DNA of 36,320 bases from Clostridium sp. CAG:567 (GTDB lineage Bacteria > Bacillota > Clostridia > TANB77 > CAG-508): assembly GCA_000437855.1 (NCBI GenBank), contig FR902204.1:1-36320 (forward strand), given 5' to 3'. Shown piece after piece: positions 1 through 9,614 of this stretch. Position 1 is the first letter of the stretch. Each line of letters starts with the position of its first letter. Position numbers and translations under genes: made by a program. The notes below the pieces were generated by a model, which ran no database searches, was not told the DNA's origin, and saw only the letters and a list, made by a program, of their open reading frames with translations.

Positions 1-97
1 GTTTTCATTTTATACGTGCCTCTTTCTATTTTTCATTTGAGTTTTCTCTTTAATTATAATAGCATATCTCTTTTACTTTTTAATCTTTTTGTAGCTA

Positions 98-1411
98 TTA
101 TATAATTTCACAAATTTTCTTTGCATCTAATTCCACAGATGTTTCGTCACCTGTATTCATATTTTTAACTTTTACTGTGTTAGTATTGATTTCATCTTCG
201 CCAATAACAACAACATAAGGGATTTTCAATTTATCAGCATATTTAAATTTTGCTTTTAATTTTTTATCATTTAAATATACTTCTGTATTTATTCCTTCTT
301 TACGTAAGTTACTTGCTAATTGAATAGCTACAGTCATATCTTCTAACATTGGTATTATTAAAATGTCTGACATTGAGTATTTGTCTGATTTTATAAGTTG
401 CAACTCATTTAATTTATAAAATAATCTTGTTAGCCCAATTGAAATTCCAACACCTGGTAGTTTTTGATCTGTATAATATCCTGCTAAGTTTTCATATCTT
501 CCTCCAGAACATACACTTCCAATCTCTTTATAATCATTTAAAAATGTTTCATATACTGTTCCTGTGTAGTAGTCTAAACCTCTTGCAATAGTTAAATCTA
601 TTTTAAAATGTGTATCTGGCACACCAAATACTCTGATATATTTTACTACTTGTTCTAATTCAGCTAATCCTTCTACAAACATTTCTTCTTTTATGCCCAA
701 TTCTTTTAATTTAGCAATCTTCTCATCTGTTGTTCCATCGATTTCAATAAATTTTAAAATTCTATCTATTGCTTGTTCATCAACACCTATTTCTTTTAGC
801 TCTAATATTACATTTTCTTTTCCTATTTTAGCAAGTTTATCAATAGTTCTCATTATATCAACTGCATTTGGTTCTTGATTCACTTCTCTGAACAAACCAT
901 TTAATACTTTTCTATTATTTATGCAAATAGTAAAGTCATTAAATCCTAAATCTGATATTAGGTTATATATAACACTTGGAATTTCCGCATCATTTACTAT
1001 TCCAAGTTCTCCATCTCCAATAATATCAATATCGCACTGATAAAACTCACGAAATCTACCTTTTTGTGTTTTTTCTCCTCTATATACTTTTCCTATTTGA
1101 TATCTTCTAAATGGGAAACTTAAATTTCCATAGTTTTTAGCTACATATTTTGCAAGAGGTACTGTTAAATCAAATCTCATTGATATGTCTGTATCTCCTT
1201 TTGTGAAGCGGTAAATTTGTTTTTCAGTTTCTCCACCAGCTTTTGCCAATAACACTTCTGATAATTCTAGTATAGGTGTATCTAGTGGTAAAAAACCAAA
1301 ACGTTGATATGTTTTTTCTATTTTTTGTTTCATTTGTTCAAACAATATTTGTTCATTTGGCAACAATTCCATAAATCCTGCCAATGTTCTTGGTTCTGTA
1401 ATCATATTCAT
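98..1411 (-). CDS. hisS: Histidyl-tRNA synthetase
   Basis: Charges tRNA-His with histidine in the cytosol. The 437-residue protein has the usual bacterial HisRS length. Class II motif 2 is visible as RFREFYQCD (about residues 119-127), the histidine-specific segment as GLDYYTGTVYE (about 275-285), and motif 3 as GVGISIGLTRL (about 325). A C-terminal anticodon-binding domain follows (ILIIPML onward). The start chosen is the first ATG, which follows an AAAGGTAAG ribosome binding site; a second ATG two codons later is possible. It lies 13 bases after the frameshift-extended end of the MBL gene, so it looks like the last gene of a relA-MBL-hisS transcript. I see no convincing terminator in the 97 bases after its stop. 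Confidence 0.97.
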   Translation of the reverse strand: MNMITEPRTLAGFMELLPNEQILFEQMKQKIEKTYQRFGFLPLDTPILELSEVLLAKAGGETEKQIYRFTKGDTDISMRFDLTVPLAKYVAKNYGNLSFPFRRYQIGKVYRGEKTQKGRFREFYQCDIDIIGDGELGIVNDAEIPSVIYNLISDLGFNDFTICINNRKVLNGLFREVNQEPNAVDIMRTIDKLAKIGKENVILELKEIGVDEQAIDRILKFIEIDGTTDEKIAKLKELGIKEEMFVEGLAELEQVVKYIRVFGVPDTHFKIDLTIARGLDYYTGTVYETFLNDYKEIGSVCSGGRYENLAGYYTDQKLPGVGISIGLTRLFYKLNELQLIKSDKYSMSDILIIPMLEDMTVAIQLASNLRKEGINTEVYLNDKKLKAKFKYADKLKIPYVVVIGEDEINTNTVKVKNMNTGDETSVELDAKKICEII

Positions 1412-1424
1412 CTTACCTTTCTTT

Positions 1425-2076
1425 TTATTCTTCTCTTGGTTTTAACTCATCATAAATCGGTCTTTCTTCTTTTATCATTGTAGGCTTTCCATGTCCGTGG
1501 ATACACTATTGTATCATCTGGTAACTTTAGCAGTTTTTCAGTTATTGAATTAATAATATCATCAAAGCTACTTGTTGGTAAGTCCGTTCTTCCCCATGTT
1601 CCATAAAACAATGTATCACCAGAAAATAACAACTTTTCTTGTTCACAATATAGTGAACTGCTTCCAGATGTATGCCCCGGAGTATGAATAACACTAAATT
1701 CTATATCTCCAATATGTATTGTATCATTGTCATCTACTATAGAATCTGGTTCTAAATTAATATCTTCCATTCCAACATATTCTGTTAAACTAATATTCTT
1801 ATTGCTTAGTCCTTCTGCATCTATTCTATGTATTAAAATTTTTCCACCTTTTTTATCTTTTAGTTCTATTAAAGCTCCAATATGATCACCATGGCAATGT
1901 GTTAAATATATGTATTTTAGTTTTGCCTGTAGTATGTCTAGCATTTCAATAATTTTTTCTGCTTCTCCACCTGGATCTATAACCATAGCTTCTTTTGTAT
2001 TTTCATCTTGAACAATATAACAATTTGTAAGTTCGCAAATTGTTCCACTGTTAACTCTTAACTGTTTTAGTATCAT
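1425..2076 (-). CDS. Metallo-beta-lactamase-fold hydrolase (glyoxalase II-like), needs +1 frameshift
   Basis: Cytosolic MBL-fold hydrolase of the YqgX/glyoxalase II type. Metal ligands are visible in THCHGDHIG, HTPGH and FSGDTLF. The start is placed at MILKQLRVN (ATG at 2076) behind GGAAAGGAAAAATAGTG; a longer reading frame upstream overlaps relA and has no family character. In the zero frame the protein ends with VYPRTWKAYNDKRRKTDL. Skipping one C at the in-frame CGG codon (1495-1497) gives VYPGHGKPTMIKEERPIYD, the family's usual C-terminus with the conserved GHG histidine, and a stop at 1425-1427 directly in front of hisS (216 residues). The hydrolase call is family knowledge; the frame change is inferred from homology. 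A sequencing insertion is the alternative. Confidence 0.85.
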
Positions 2077-2122
2077 CACTATTTTTCCTTTCCGTACTTT
2101 GCTGATTATTTTTAAAATCACT

Positions 2123-4321
2123 CTACTTCTTTCTCTTAACTTCGTACACACTATCAACTTTTCTAATCTGTTTTAATATTTTATTCAATTCATCAATATT
2201 TTCTACTTCTACTGTTACTTCTGTTATTGAAATTTTTTCTTTATTTGCTCTTGAAGTTACTGCTAGTAATTTACTTTTTGTTCCTTCTATTTCTCTAATA
2301 ATATCTGCTAATAATCCGCTTCTTTCATTACCAAATATTTCGATATCAACACTATATCTAGTTTTTTCTGCTTCATACCAATAAACATCTATCATTCTGT
2401 TTTCTTCAGATAATAAATTGTTTACATTTACGCAATCCTTTCTATGTACTGATACTCCTCTTCCTTTTGTAATGTATCCTACAATTTCATCTCCAGGAAC
2501 AGGGTTGCAACATTTTGATAATTTTACTAAGCAGTTATCTATTCCTTTAACAATAATTCCTGTTTTTGATGGTTTTGGCTTATATGCTCTTCCTTTTGAA
2601 AGTTCCTCTAATTTTTCATCTAAGTTTTCTGTTTGATGGTCCTTTTTGTACTCTTCTAGCATTCTAGCAACAATTTTTCCAGAAGATATTGCACCAAATC
2701 CAACACTTGCGTACATTTCATCTAATTCAGAATATTTATATCTATCTAATGCTGCTTGCATATATTCTGGTTTAGCAAGTTCTGCATGTGTCATTCCAAT
2801 TTTCTTTATTTCTTTTTCGATTAAGTCTTTACCTTTTACAATATTTTCTTCTCTGTCATTCTTTTTAAACCATGCCAAAATTTTGCTCTTAGCTGTTGAA
2901 CTTTTAATAAATTTGAGCCAATCTCTACTAGGTCCTTTTGATTGATCTGAAGTTATAATCTCGACAATATCACCATTTTTTAATTGAGTTACTATTGGCA
3001 TCATTTTACTATTTATTTTAGCCCCTGTCATGTGATTACCTATTTCAGCATGTATATAATATGCAAAGTCAATTGGTATACTACCTTTAGGAAGTGCAAT
3101 AATTTTTCCTTTTGGAGTAAACACATATACTTCGTCTTCAAAAAGTTCTGTTTTTAATGTATTTAAAAACTCATCTGGGTCTTGCATATCTTTTTGCCAC
3201 TCTAATGTTTCACGAAGCCATGAAAGTTTATCTTCTTCAACCTTTACATTAGCTTTTTTATTTCCCATAAAGCTAGCCTCTTTGTATGCCCAGTGAGCAG
3301 CAATACCATATTCAGCTATACGGTGCATGTCCCATGTACGAATTTGGACTTCAAAAGGTGTTCCTTTTGGTCCTATTAACGTAGTATGCAATGATTGATA
3401 CATATTAGGTTTTGGTACTGAAATATAATCCTTAAATCTTCCTGGCATTGGATTATATAGCTCATGTACTATTCCTAAAACTGCATAGCAATCTTTGATT
3501 GAATTAACTATTACTCTAAGAGCAAATAAGTCATATACTTGATCTAGTGTAATATTATCCCTTTTTATTTTACGGTAAATACTATATAAATGCTTAGCTC
3601 TACCTGTAATTTCAGCTTCAATATGTTGTTTTTTTACTGCCACCCTTATTTGGTCCATAATCATATCAATGAATTTTAAACGTTCTTCTCTTTTACGATC
3701 AATTCCTTCTACTAATTCACGATAATCTTCTGGATATAAATATTTAAATGATAAATCTTCTAATTCCCATTTTAAAGAATACATACCTAAACGGTTAGCA
3801 AGTGGCGCATATAGTTCCATGGTTTCATTTGCATTTGCAATTTGTCTATCACGAGTCAAATATTTTAATGTTCTCATATTATGCAATCTATCTGCAAGTT
3901 TTATTAATATAACTCTTATATCCTTACCCATTGCTAAGAACATTTTTCTATAATTTTCTACTTGTTGTTCTTCCATGCTTGCATATTTTAATTTACTTAG
4001 TTTTGTTACACCATCAACTAATTCTGCAATTTCTTTTCCAAATTCATTTTCTAAGTCTTGTTTAGTTATATCAGTATCTTCTACAACATCATGTAAAAGT
4101 GCAGCACAAATTGTGCTATCATCTAATCCTAATGTTGATAATATATATGCAACTTGTACTGGATGAATAATATATGGTTCACCCGATTTTCTTAATTGCC
4201 CTTCGTGATGTGCTTTTGCATAATTGTATACTTTTCTTATAAGTTTACTATCTGATTTTCTATTATTCTTTTTAGTTGTAGTTATTACATCCTCTATTGT
4301 TATTTCTTTTATTTCTGACAT
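2123..4321 (-). CDS. relA: Bifunctional (p)ppGpp synthetase/hydrolase RelA/SpoT
   Basis: Makes and degrades the stringent-response alarmone (p)ppGpp. Length (732 residues) and domain order are those of a Firmicute Rel. The N-terminal HD hydrolase has HPVQVA and LLHDVVEDT (about 55-82), so hydrolase activity is probably intact. The synthetase domain shows ALRVIVNSIKDCY, GRFKDYIS, NMYQSLHTT and EVQIRT. A TGS domain starts at VYVFTPKGK, followed by a helical region, a Cys-bearing segment (KCCNPVPGD) and a C-terminal ACT domain. The start has a good ribosome binding site (GAGAGGAG). It lies between recJ and the MBL gene on the same strand with short gaps, consistent with one operon. Confidence 0.96.
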   Translation of the reverse strand: MSEIKEITIEDVITTTKKNNRKSDSKLIRKVYNYAKAHHEGQLRKSGEPYIIHPVQVAYILSTLGLDDSTICAALLHDVVEDTDITKQDLENEFGKEIAELVDGVTKLSKLKYASMEEQQVENYRKMFLAMGKDIRVILIKLADRLHNMRTLKYLTRDRQIANANETMELYAPLANRLGMYSLKWELEDLSFKYLYPEDYRELVEGIDRKREERLKFIDMIMDQIRVAVKKQHIEAEITGRAKHLYSIYRKIKRDNITLDQVYDLFALRVIVNSIKDCYAVLGIVHELYNPMPGRFKDYISVPKPNMYQSLHTTLIGPKGTPFEVQIRTWDMHRIAEYGIAAHWAYKEASFMGNKKANVKVEEDKLSWLRETLEWQKDMQDPDEFLNTLKTELFEDEVYVFTPKGKIIALPKGSIPIDFAYYIHAEIGNHMTGAKINSKMMPIVTQLKNGDIVEIITSDQSKGPSRDWLKFIKSSTAKSKILAWFKKNDREENIVKGKDLIEKEIKKIGMTHAELAKPEYMQAALDRYKYSELDEMYASVGFGAISSGKIVARMLEEYKKDHQTENLDEKLEELSKGRAYKPKPSKTGIIVKGIDNCLVKLSKCCNPVPGDEIVGYITKGRGVSVHRKDCVNVNNLLSEENRMIDVYWYEAEKTRYSVDIEIFGNERSGLLADIIREIEGTKSKLLAVTSRANKEKISITEVTVEVENIDELNKILKQIRKVDSVYEVKRKK

Positions 4322-4346
4322 ATATTATTCACTCCTCTCTTTTTAG

Positions 4347-6032
4347 TTAAATTGTTTTTCTTATATCTTTTAAGTTGATTTGTATATTTTCATTGTCGCC
4401 AAAATCATTAATTTCTAAACTTCCAACAACGTCAACTCTATCTCCTATTAAATATTGTTCTGCTATATTTCCCATGTTAAATCCAATTGCATCTGCAATA
4501 TAATTATCAATACCTAATTTTAGTTTTATGTGTTTGCCTTCTGATAAAGTACGTATTGATTGTATTTTCATATTTTTAATTAAGAATAATGGCATTTGGT
4601 TAGCCTCACCATAAGGTTCTAATAGTTTTAAATCTCTTATATCTTGGATGTTTATTTTTCTTAAATCTATTTCTTTATCAATTTTTATAATTGGTATTAT
4701 ATCATTAATATGGCTATTTTGAACATATTCTTCAAATTCTTTCTTAAATTTTTCAAAATTTTCTTTTTTTACATTTATTCCTATTGCCATACTATGTCCA
4801 CCAAATTTTTCTACATACGTATTGCAATTCATAACAGCATCGTGTAAGTCAAACCCTGGTATACTTCTTCCAGAGCCCTTGCCTTCTTCTCCTTCAAAAC
4901 ATATTAAAATGCTTGGCTTAAAATATATGTCTGTGACCTTTGAAGCCACAATTCCTATAATTCCGTGATGCCATCCTTCTTTTCCAAGTATAATACATGG
5001 CACATCTTTATTTTCTTCCTCAATTTCTTGTATTGCTTGTTTAAATATTTGTTTTTCAGTTTCTTGTCTTTCTATATTGTACTGATTTAATCTTTCACTA
5101 ATTTGCTTTGCTTCTTGTATATTATTTGTTAAAAATAATTCTAATGCTTCTTTTTCTTCTCCCATTCTTCCACAAGCATTTATTCTTGGAGCAATTCCAA
5201 AAGAAATTGTAGTAGAATTTATTTCCTTATAACCTGTAGATTCAAGTAAAGTTTTTAATCCAATATTTCTAGTTTTTTCAACTAGTTTAAGTCCTAGTTT
5301 TGTTATAACTCTATTTTCATCTATTAATGGTACAATATCTGAAATTGTACCGACACAAACAATATCTAAGTATTTTAAATACTCTTTTGCTTCTAAATTT
5401 AATTTTAGTGAAATTGATTGTATAAGTTTAAATACAACTCCAACTCCGGCTAATTGATTAAATGGATATTTATTGTCTTTTCTTTTTGCATCCACAACAG
5501 CTAAGCAATCTGGAATTATTTCTCCTGGTTCATGGTGATCTGTAACTATTACTTCCATTCCAAGTTCTTTTGCATATTCAATTTCTTCTATACATGATAT
5601 TCCACAATCAACAGTAATTATTAAAGTATATCCTTGTTCTGAAATATTTTTTACAGCTTCTTTATTTAGTCCATAGCCCTCATTTAATCTATTAGGTATA
5701 TATTCTCCTGTTTTAAGACCTTGTTCTTCTAAGAATTTCTTAAGTACTGTTACACTAGTTATACCATCTACATCATAGTCTCCATATATAATAATTTTTT
5801 CTTTATTTTGTATTGCTATTAATATTCTTTCAACAGCTTTCTCCATGTCAGGCATCAAAAATGGGTCATGAAAATCATCTCTTGTAGGATTTAAAAACTC
5901 TCTTATTTCATCTTTACTAATGATTTTTTTACTTGCAAGTATACTACCAATTAATTGGCTTAAGTTATTTTCTTCACATATTTTATTTATATCTTCTTCA
6001 TTGATTTTACATATTTCCCATTTTTTATTCAT
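4347..6032 (-). CDS. recJ: Single-stranded-DNA-specific exonuclease RecJ
   Basis: 5'-3' single-strand exonuclease acting in recombination and mismatch or base-excision repair. The DHH-family motifs are in order: IYGDYDVDGITS, VDCGIS, TDHHEPGE and CVGTISDIVPL in the DHH domain. GKEGWHHGIIGIVASKV and KFGGHSMAIG lie in the DHHA1 domain, with an OB-fold C-terminus. At 561 residues it is a compact but normal RecJ. ATAGGAG precedes the ATG. It is the first gene of the recJ-relA-MBL-hisS block; a hairpin with a T-run upstream (6110-6145) ends the previous gene. Confidence 0.95.
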   Translation of the reverse strand: MNKKWEICKINEEDINKICEENNLSQLIGSILASKKIISKDEIREFLNPTRDDFHDPFLMPDMEKAVERILIAIQNKEKIIIYGDYDVDGITSVTVLKKFLEEQGLKTGEYIPNRLNEGYGLNKEAVKNISEQGYTLIITVDCGISCIEEIEYAKELGMEVIVTDHHEPGEIIPDCLAVVDAKRKDNKYPFNQLAGVGVVFKLIQSISLKLNLEAKEYLKYLDIVCVGTISDIVPLIDENRVITKLGLKLVEKTRNIGLKTLLESTGYKEINSTTISFGIAPRINACGRMGEEKEALELFLTNNIQEAKQISERLNQYNIERQETEKQIFKQAIQEIEEENKDVPCIILGKEGWHHGIIGIVASKVTDIYFKPSILICFEGEEGKGSGRSIPGFDLHDAVMNCNTYVEKFGGHSMAIGINVKKENFEKFKKEFEEYVQNSHINDIIPIIKIDKEIDLRKINIQDIRDLKLLEPYGEANQMPLFLIKNMKIQSIRTLSEGKHIKLKLGIDNYIADAIGFNMGNIAEQYLIGDRVDVVGSLEINDFGDNENIQINLKDIRKTI

Positions 6033-6109
6033 TACTTTCTCCTATATATTATACAATTTGTAATATTGTACAACAAAATGTGCAAATTTAAAAGAGATAG
6101 CAATGAAAT

Positions 6110-6145
6110 TTGAAAAAAAATTACAGAAATATTAATATTTCTATA
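6110..6145 (-). terminator. Rho-independent terminator of the zinc peptidase gene
   Basis: The palindrome AGAAATATTAATATTTCT (6125-6142) is followed on the minus strand by a run of eight T (plus-strand A run near 6113-6120). It lies just after the stop of the 6154-6852 gene. The stem is AT-only, so it may be weak. Confidence 0.55.
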
Positions 6146-6153
6146 ATTTTTAC

Positions 6154-6852
6154 TTAGAATATCATGCAAGCAATTAAATAAATTATTAATTTTATAAACT
6201 GATTTGCTATTAACGAATAGTTACTTAATTTTATTCCTATAGTATTTATAATTTTATAATTGTCAAATATTGCTTTTTGCTCTTCATTAGTTAAAGTATT
6301 TTTTTGCTGTATATATTTCTCAGCTAGTACTGGTGCTTTTATCATTGCATCCATTTCTAAATATGATCTAATAGTATATTGAATAAATCCTAAAATTATA
6401 AAACCAAATCCTATATAAATTTTGCATGGATTCAGTTTAAAAATGGTTAAAATAATTATAGATATAAAATAAATTATGTATAAATTTGACAATATAAAAT
6501 TAAAAATTAAGGTCCTTCTATTTTGAATAGAATGTAAGCATTCGTGTGCAATAGTTTGTACACGAGTAAATGTATTTTTTATATTAGCAATTATAATTGA
6601 ATTGGATATTGCAATATATAAACTTGCTTGATTTCCTTCATTTTCTTTCACATTTACATTTTCATTTCCTAATATTTTTAAAATATCGTTACATATTTCT
6701 CTATTTTCCGGTAATTTATTTGTTATCTCATTTAGTTTTTTATCAAAGCCTAGCTCTTTTAAGAGTTTTATATCTTTTATTCTGATTCCCCACACAAATT
6801 TTAAAACTGCTAAAGTTATTAAGCTTATACATATTATTAAGATATATTCCAT
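6154..6852 (-). CDS. Membrane zinc metallopeptidase (YugP-like)
   Basis: Putative membrane-embedded zinc peptidase of 232 residues. The zinc-binding motif HECLH lies in TIAHECLHSIQNRR, close to the HExxH-SIQ context of the YugP/neutral zinc metallopeptidase family. There are an N-terminal hydrophobic segment (YILIICISLITLAVL) and three or so further membrane segments: two after the motif and one at the C-terminus. The start is placed at MEYILI (ATG 6852) because AAGGAGGT sits seven bases in front of it; an upstream in-frame ATG would put the Shine-Dalgarno inside the gene. It has its own upstream and downstream terminators, so it is probably monocistronic. Substrate unknown. Confidence 0.7.
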   Translation of the reverse strand: MEYILIICISLITLAVLKFVWGIRIKDIKLLKELGFDKKLNEITNKLPENREICNDILKILGNENVNVKENEGNQASLYIAISNSIIIANIKNTFTRVQTIAHECLHSIQNRRTLIFNFILSNLYIIYFISIIILTIFKLNPCKIYIGFGFIILGFIQYTIRSYLEMDAMIKAPVLAEKYIQQKNTLTNEEQKAIFDNYKIINTIGIKLSNYSLIANQFIKLIIYLIACMIF

Positions 6853-6895
6853 ATTTGACCTCCTTATTTTACTCATAAAAGCATTTAAAAAATCG

Positions 6896-6920
6896 TCAAA
6901 AAAGCTCTTTAGAGCTTCCT
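6896..6920 (-). terminator. Terminator downstream of the YlbF gene
   Basis: Inverted repeat AAGCTC (6902-6907) / GAGCTT (6912-6917) with a four-base loop, followed on the minus strand by a run of T (plus-strand A 6898-6903). It lies between the stop of the 6948-7280 gene and the start of the zinc peptidase gene. Confidence 0.7.
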
Positions 6921-6947
6921 TAACGACTTTTACTCTTTTGAATATTT

Positions 6948-7280
6948 TTATAATACATCTTTTATTGCTTCTGCAATTATTTTGTTAACATCTGCAATCA
7001 TTATATTGAATTTTACTTCTAAATCAAAATATTCTTTAATATCTTTGTTTTCTACTAATGTTTTATACATTTCTTCTAATTTTTTGTTTTTTTCTTCGTC
7101 TTTTTGTTCACCTGTATATGCCATTAATTGTACTTCATATCTTAATTTTTCAAATTCTTCTACTTTTTGCTTTTTTTCAGAATCATTTTGTATTTCGTCT
7201 TTTCTTTTTTTGTATAATTTATATTCTTCCGAATCTCTTATCTCTTGTGCTAGTTTATTAGCTGTATCATATACTTGCAT
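6948..7280 (-). CDS. YlbF family regulator (Com_YlbF)
   Basis: Small (110 residues), highly charged, all-helical protein with a YlbF/YmcA-type pattern: QVYDTANKLAQEIRDSEEY at the N-terminus, a Lys/Glu-rich central helix, and EVKFNIMIADVNKIIAEAI at the C-terminus. In Bacillus, YlbF-family proteins form the YmcA-YlbF-YaaT complex that directs RNase Y-dependent mRNA maturation and influences competence and sporulation; whether this copy does so is inference. GGAAGGAG precedes the ATG. It lies 26 bases after the GT4 gene on the same strand and is followed by a terminator, so the two are probably cotranscribed. Confidence 0.8.
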   Translation of the reverse strand: MQVYDTANKLAQEIRDSEEYKLYKKRKDEIQNDSEKKQKVEEFEKLRYEVQLMAYTGEQKDEEKNKKLEEMYKTLVENKDIKEYFDLEVKFNIMIADVNKIIAEAIKDVL

Positions 7281-7306
7281 AGCTGACTTTGCTCCTTCCT
7301 AACTTT

Positions 7307-8599
7307 CTATGCATAAGCATGTTTTTTCTGAAAACTAAGTAAATTTGTAATCTCTGTTTCAGAATTGTTAGCTTTTTTAGCTTTTTGGGCATTTTCTTGT
7401 GCAATTTCTTGTTTTTGTTTTTCTGCAACTGTTTTACAAATAGCTTTTTCATATATATAATGTGTATCTTGTGCAATTTTATTCCAATTAAATTCTTCTT
7501 TAACTTTTTGTTTTGCTTTTTTTGCCATTGCTGCTGCTAATTGTTTATCATACAATACTGTTAGTACAGAGTCTGCAATTGAATTTGGATTTCCAGCATA
7601 GCTTTTCATTCCATTTATTCCATGGTCTACTATTTCGTCTAGTCCACCAATGTCAGAAACAACAGTTGGAACTCCTGCTAACATTCCTTCTAGTGCTACT
7701 ATTCCAAATGGTTCATAAGTGCTTGGAAACACTGCTACATCAGCACATTTATATATTTTTTGTACTTGTTTTGCATTTAAGTAACCTGTAAAATAAATTT
7801 TATTTGCTATTCCCATTGCTTCTGCTTGTGCTTTTAAATCATCAAGCATTCCACCTTTTCCAGCAATTACAAGTTTTACATCATTATATCCTTGTATTAT
7901 TTTTGGCATTGCAGAAATTAAATGTTGAATTCCTTTTTCATAAACTAATCTTCCAACATATAAAATAATTTTTTCATTATCCATTGCATATTGTCTTCTG
8001 AATTCATAATCTCTTTCAATTCCATTAAAGTTTGTTAAGTTTATTCCATTTGGAACTACATTTATTTTATCAAAAGGAAGTCCAAATAAGCTTTGTACAT
8101 GTCCTTTCATAAAGTTACTATTAACTATTACTTCTGTTGCTTCATAAGTTAATAGCCATTCTGTATCATTTATATATCTTTGTGAATCATTATGTATTCC
8201 AGAATTTCTTCCAGATTCTGTTGCATGTATAGTTGCTACCAATGGTATTCCATAAGATTGTTTTAGAGTTTTTGCACTAGAAGCAACTAGCCAATCATGT
8301 GCATGTATTACGTCAAATTTTCCGTTTTTATTTATAAGCTCGGCAGCTTTAGCAACCATATTAAAGTTTAGTTGTAATGTCCAGTCTATAAAACTATTAG
8401 GATGTATCATATAGTTTTCTACACGATATACTTCAACTCCTTTATCATTTTCATATTCTGGCAAGTCTCCTTCTTTATATGTAATTACAGTTACTTCATG
8501 GCCATCTTTTATTAATCTTTTTGATAAGTCATGTACTACTCTTGCAATTCCTCCTACAATTCTTGGTGGATATTCCCAAGTTAGCATTAATATTTTCAT
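7307..8599 (-). CDS. GT4 glycosyltransferase, probable alpha-glucan (glycogen-type) synthase
   Basis: GT-B fold glycosyltransferase of about 430 residues. The N-terminal glycine loop is in WEYPPRIVGGIARVVHDL. HAHDWLV and the substrate segment ESGRNSGIHND follow. The C-terminal nucleotide-sugar domain has VYEKGIQHLI and the E-x7-E signature within STYEPFGIVALEGMLAG. The start is ATG 8599 behind AAAGGGG; a TTG directly before it is also in frame. Divergent from it lie a DUF4912 gene and a GH57 branching enzyme, a combination seen in bacterial alpha-glucan loci. I therefore infer an ADP- or UDP-glucose-dependent alpha-1,4-glucan synthase, though GT4 transferases for other sugars look similar. 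Confidence 0.8.
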   Translation of the reverse strand: MKILMLTWEYPPRIVGGIARVVHDLSKRLIKDGHEVTVITYKEGDLPEYENDKGVEVYRVENYMIHPNSFIDWTLQLNFNMVAKAAELINKNGKFDVIHAHDWLVASSAKTLKQSYGIPLVATIHATESGRNSGIHNDSQRYINDTEWLLTYEATEVIVNSNFMKGHVQSLFGLPFDKINVVPNGINLTNFNGIERDYEFRRQYAMDNEKIILYVGRLVYEKGIQHLISAMPKIIQGYNDVKLVIAGKGGMLDDLKAQAEAMGIANKIYFTGYLNAKQVQKIYKCADVAVFPSTYEPFGIVALEGMLAGVPTVVSDIGGLDEIVDHGINGMKSYAGNPNSIADSVLTVLYDKQLAAAMAKKAKQKVKEEFNWNKIAQDTHYIYEKAICKTVAEKQKQEIAQENAQKAKKANNSETEITNLLSFQKKHAYA

Positions 8600-8731
8600 C
8601 AAAAAATTAACCCCTTTCTATTTTTATCTTTTGGTTTTTACATTTTTCTTTCAATTATTGTATATAATTTTACAACAAAAGTAAACATTTTTTTACAAAA
8701 TTATTTAATATTTTTTTACCATTATCTCTTG

Positions 8732-8760
8732 AATTTATTTGCATTTTGATATAGTATAAT
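8732..8760 (+). promoter_or_regulatory. Possible sigma-A promoter for the DUF4912-GH57 pair
   Basis: A perfect TATAAT box (8755-8760) lies 37 bases before the DUF4912 start in the divergent intergenic region. No good -35 box is present at 17 bases (AATTTA at 8732); the TTGAAT at 8729 is about 20 bases away. Treat as a candidate only. Confidence 0.3.
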
Positions 8761-8797
8761 ATAGATATAAATGTTCGAGATATAAACGGAGGATAAG

Positions 8798-9589
8798 ATG
8801 CCAAGAAAAGCTAAAGAAGAAATAATTGAAGAGAAAAAAAAGGTTTCAAAAAAAGCTAATACTAAAACTACTAAGAGCACTAAAACTACTAAAACTACTG
8901 CTAAAGCAACTTCTTCAAAAAAGAAAACTAGCAGTACTAAAAAAGCAACCACTGCTTCTACTAAGAAAACTAGTGCTAAGAAAAACCCTGCCAAAAAATC
9001 ATCAACTAAAAAGAAACCTATTATTGAATATTACGATTTACCAAACTTATATAATCAAACAATTGTAAAAATATTAGCTCAAACTCCTACTATTCTTTTT
9101 GTATATTGGGATATTTCTGCAGAAGATAGAATCAACTATATAAATAAATATGGAGAAGACTTTTTTAATAATACTGTACCTTACCTAACAGTTACTAATC
9201 AAACAAAAAATTATTCTTTTGAAGTAGAAATTAATGACTTTGCTAATAGTTGGTATATACATATTCCAGACAGTGATTGTAAATATGATGTTGTTTTATT
9301 CAGAAAACCTAAAGATAACACTTCAAATCATGAAACTATTTTCATAACATCTTCAAATGATTTGCAAACTCCTAATGACCATATTTTATTTGATAGTTTA
9401 GGTAAAACAATATTTTTTAAAAACATAAAAAATAATCAAATCGAATCAAAAGATGTATCTTCTTTATCGTTTATGAAAAATGTTGGTAGAATTTACAATA
9501 TTTATGATTTATATAAAGAAATTTATAAAAATGAATTGTCAGAAAACAAATTAGATACAGATTTAACTTCTTCTAAAATGTCTTCTTAA
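8798..9589 (+). CDS. DUF4912 domain protein with Lys/Thr/Ala-rich basic N-terminus
   Basis: A 263-residue protein in two parts. Residues 1-75 are low-complexity Lys/Thr/Ala/Ser, with short KKTS, TKTTK and AKK repeats resembling histone H1-like tails. From about residue 76 (YYDLPNLYNQTIVKILAQT) a globular DUF4912-like domain begins, with the typical LFVYWDIS strand and the late FMKNVGRIYNIYDLY segment. DUF4912 proteins commonly neighbour GH57 branching enzymes and are thought to bind carbohydrate or act with them; their function is not established. The ribosome binding site is CGGAGGA. The GH57 gene follows after 25 bases on the same strand. The basic tail could bind polyanions; this is inference. 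Confidence 0.75.
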   Translation: MPRKAKEEIIEEKKKVSKKANTKTTKSTKTTKTTAKATSSKKKTSSTKKATTASTKKTSAKKNPAKKSSTKKKPIIEYYDLPNLYNQTIVKILAQTPTILFVYWDISAEDRINYINKYGEDFFNNTVPYLTVTNQTKNYSFEVEINDFANSWYIHIPDSDCKYDVVLFRKPKDNTSNHETIFITSSNDLQTPNDHILFDSLGKTIFFKNIKNNQIESKDVSSLSFMKNVGRIYNIYDLYKEIYKNELSENKLDTDLTSSKMSS

Positions 9590-9614
9590 AAATATATAGA
9601 TTGGAGAATTTCTC

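Noticed and set aside
1..97. Terminator after hisS
   Set aside because: No stem-loop followed by a T-run is visible on the minus strand in these bases.
8722..8994. A Val/Leu/Phe-rich minus-strand open frame opposite the DUF4912 gene
   Set aside because: It is the antisense shadow of the Lys/Thr repeats of the DUF4912 tail; no ribosome binding site.
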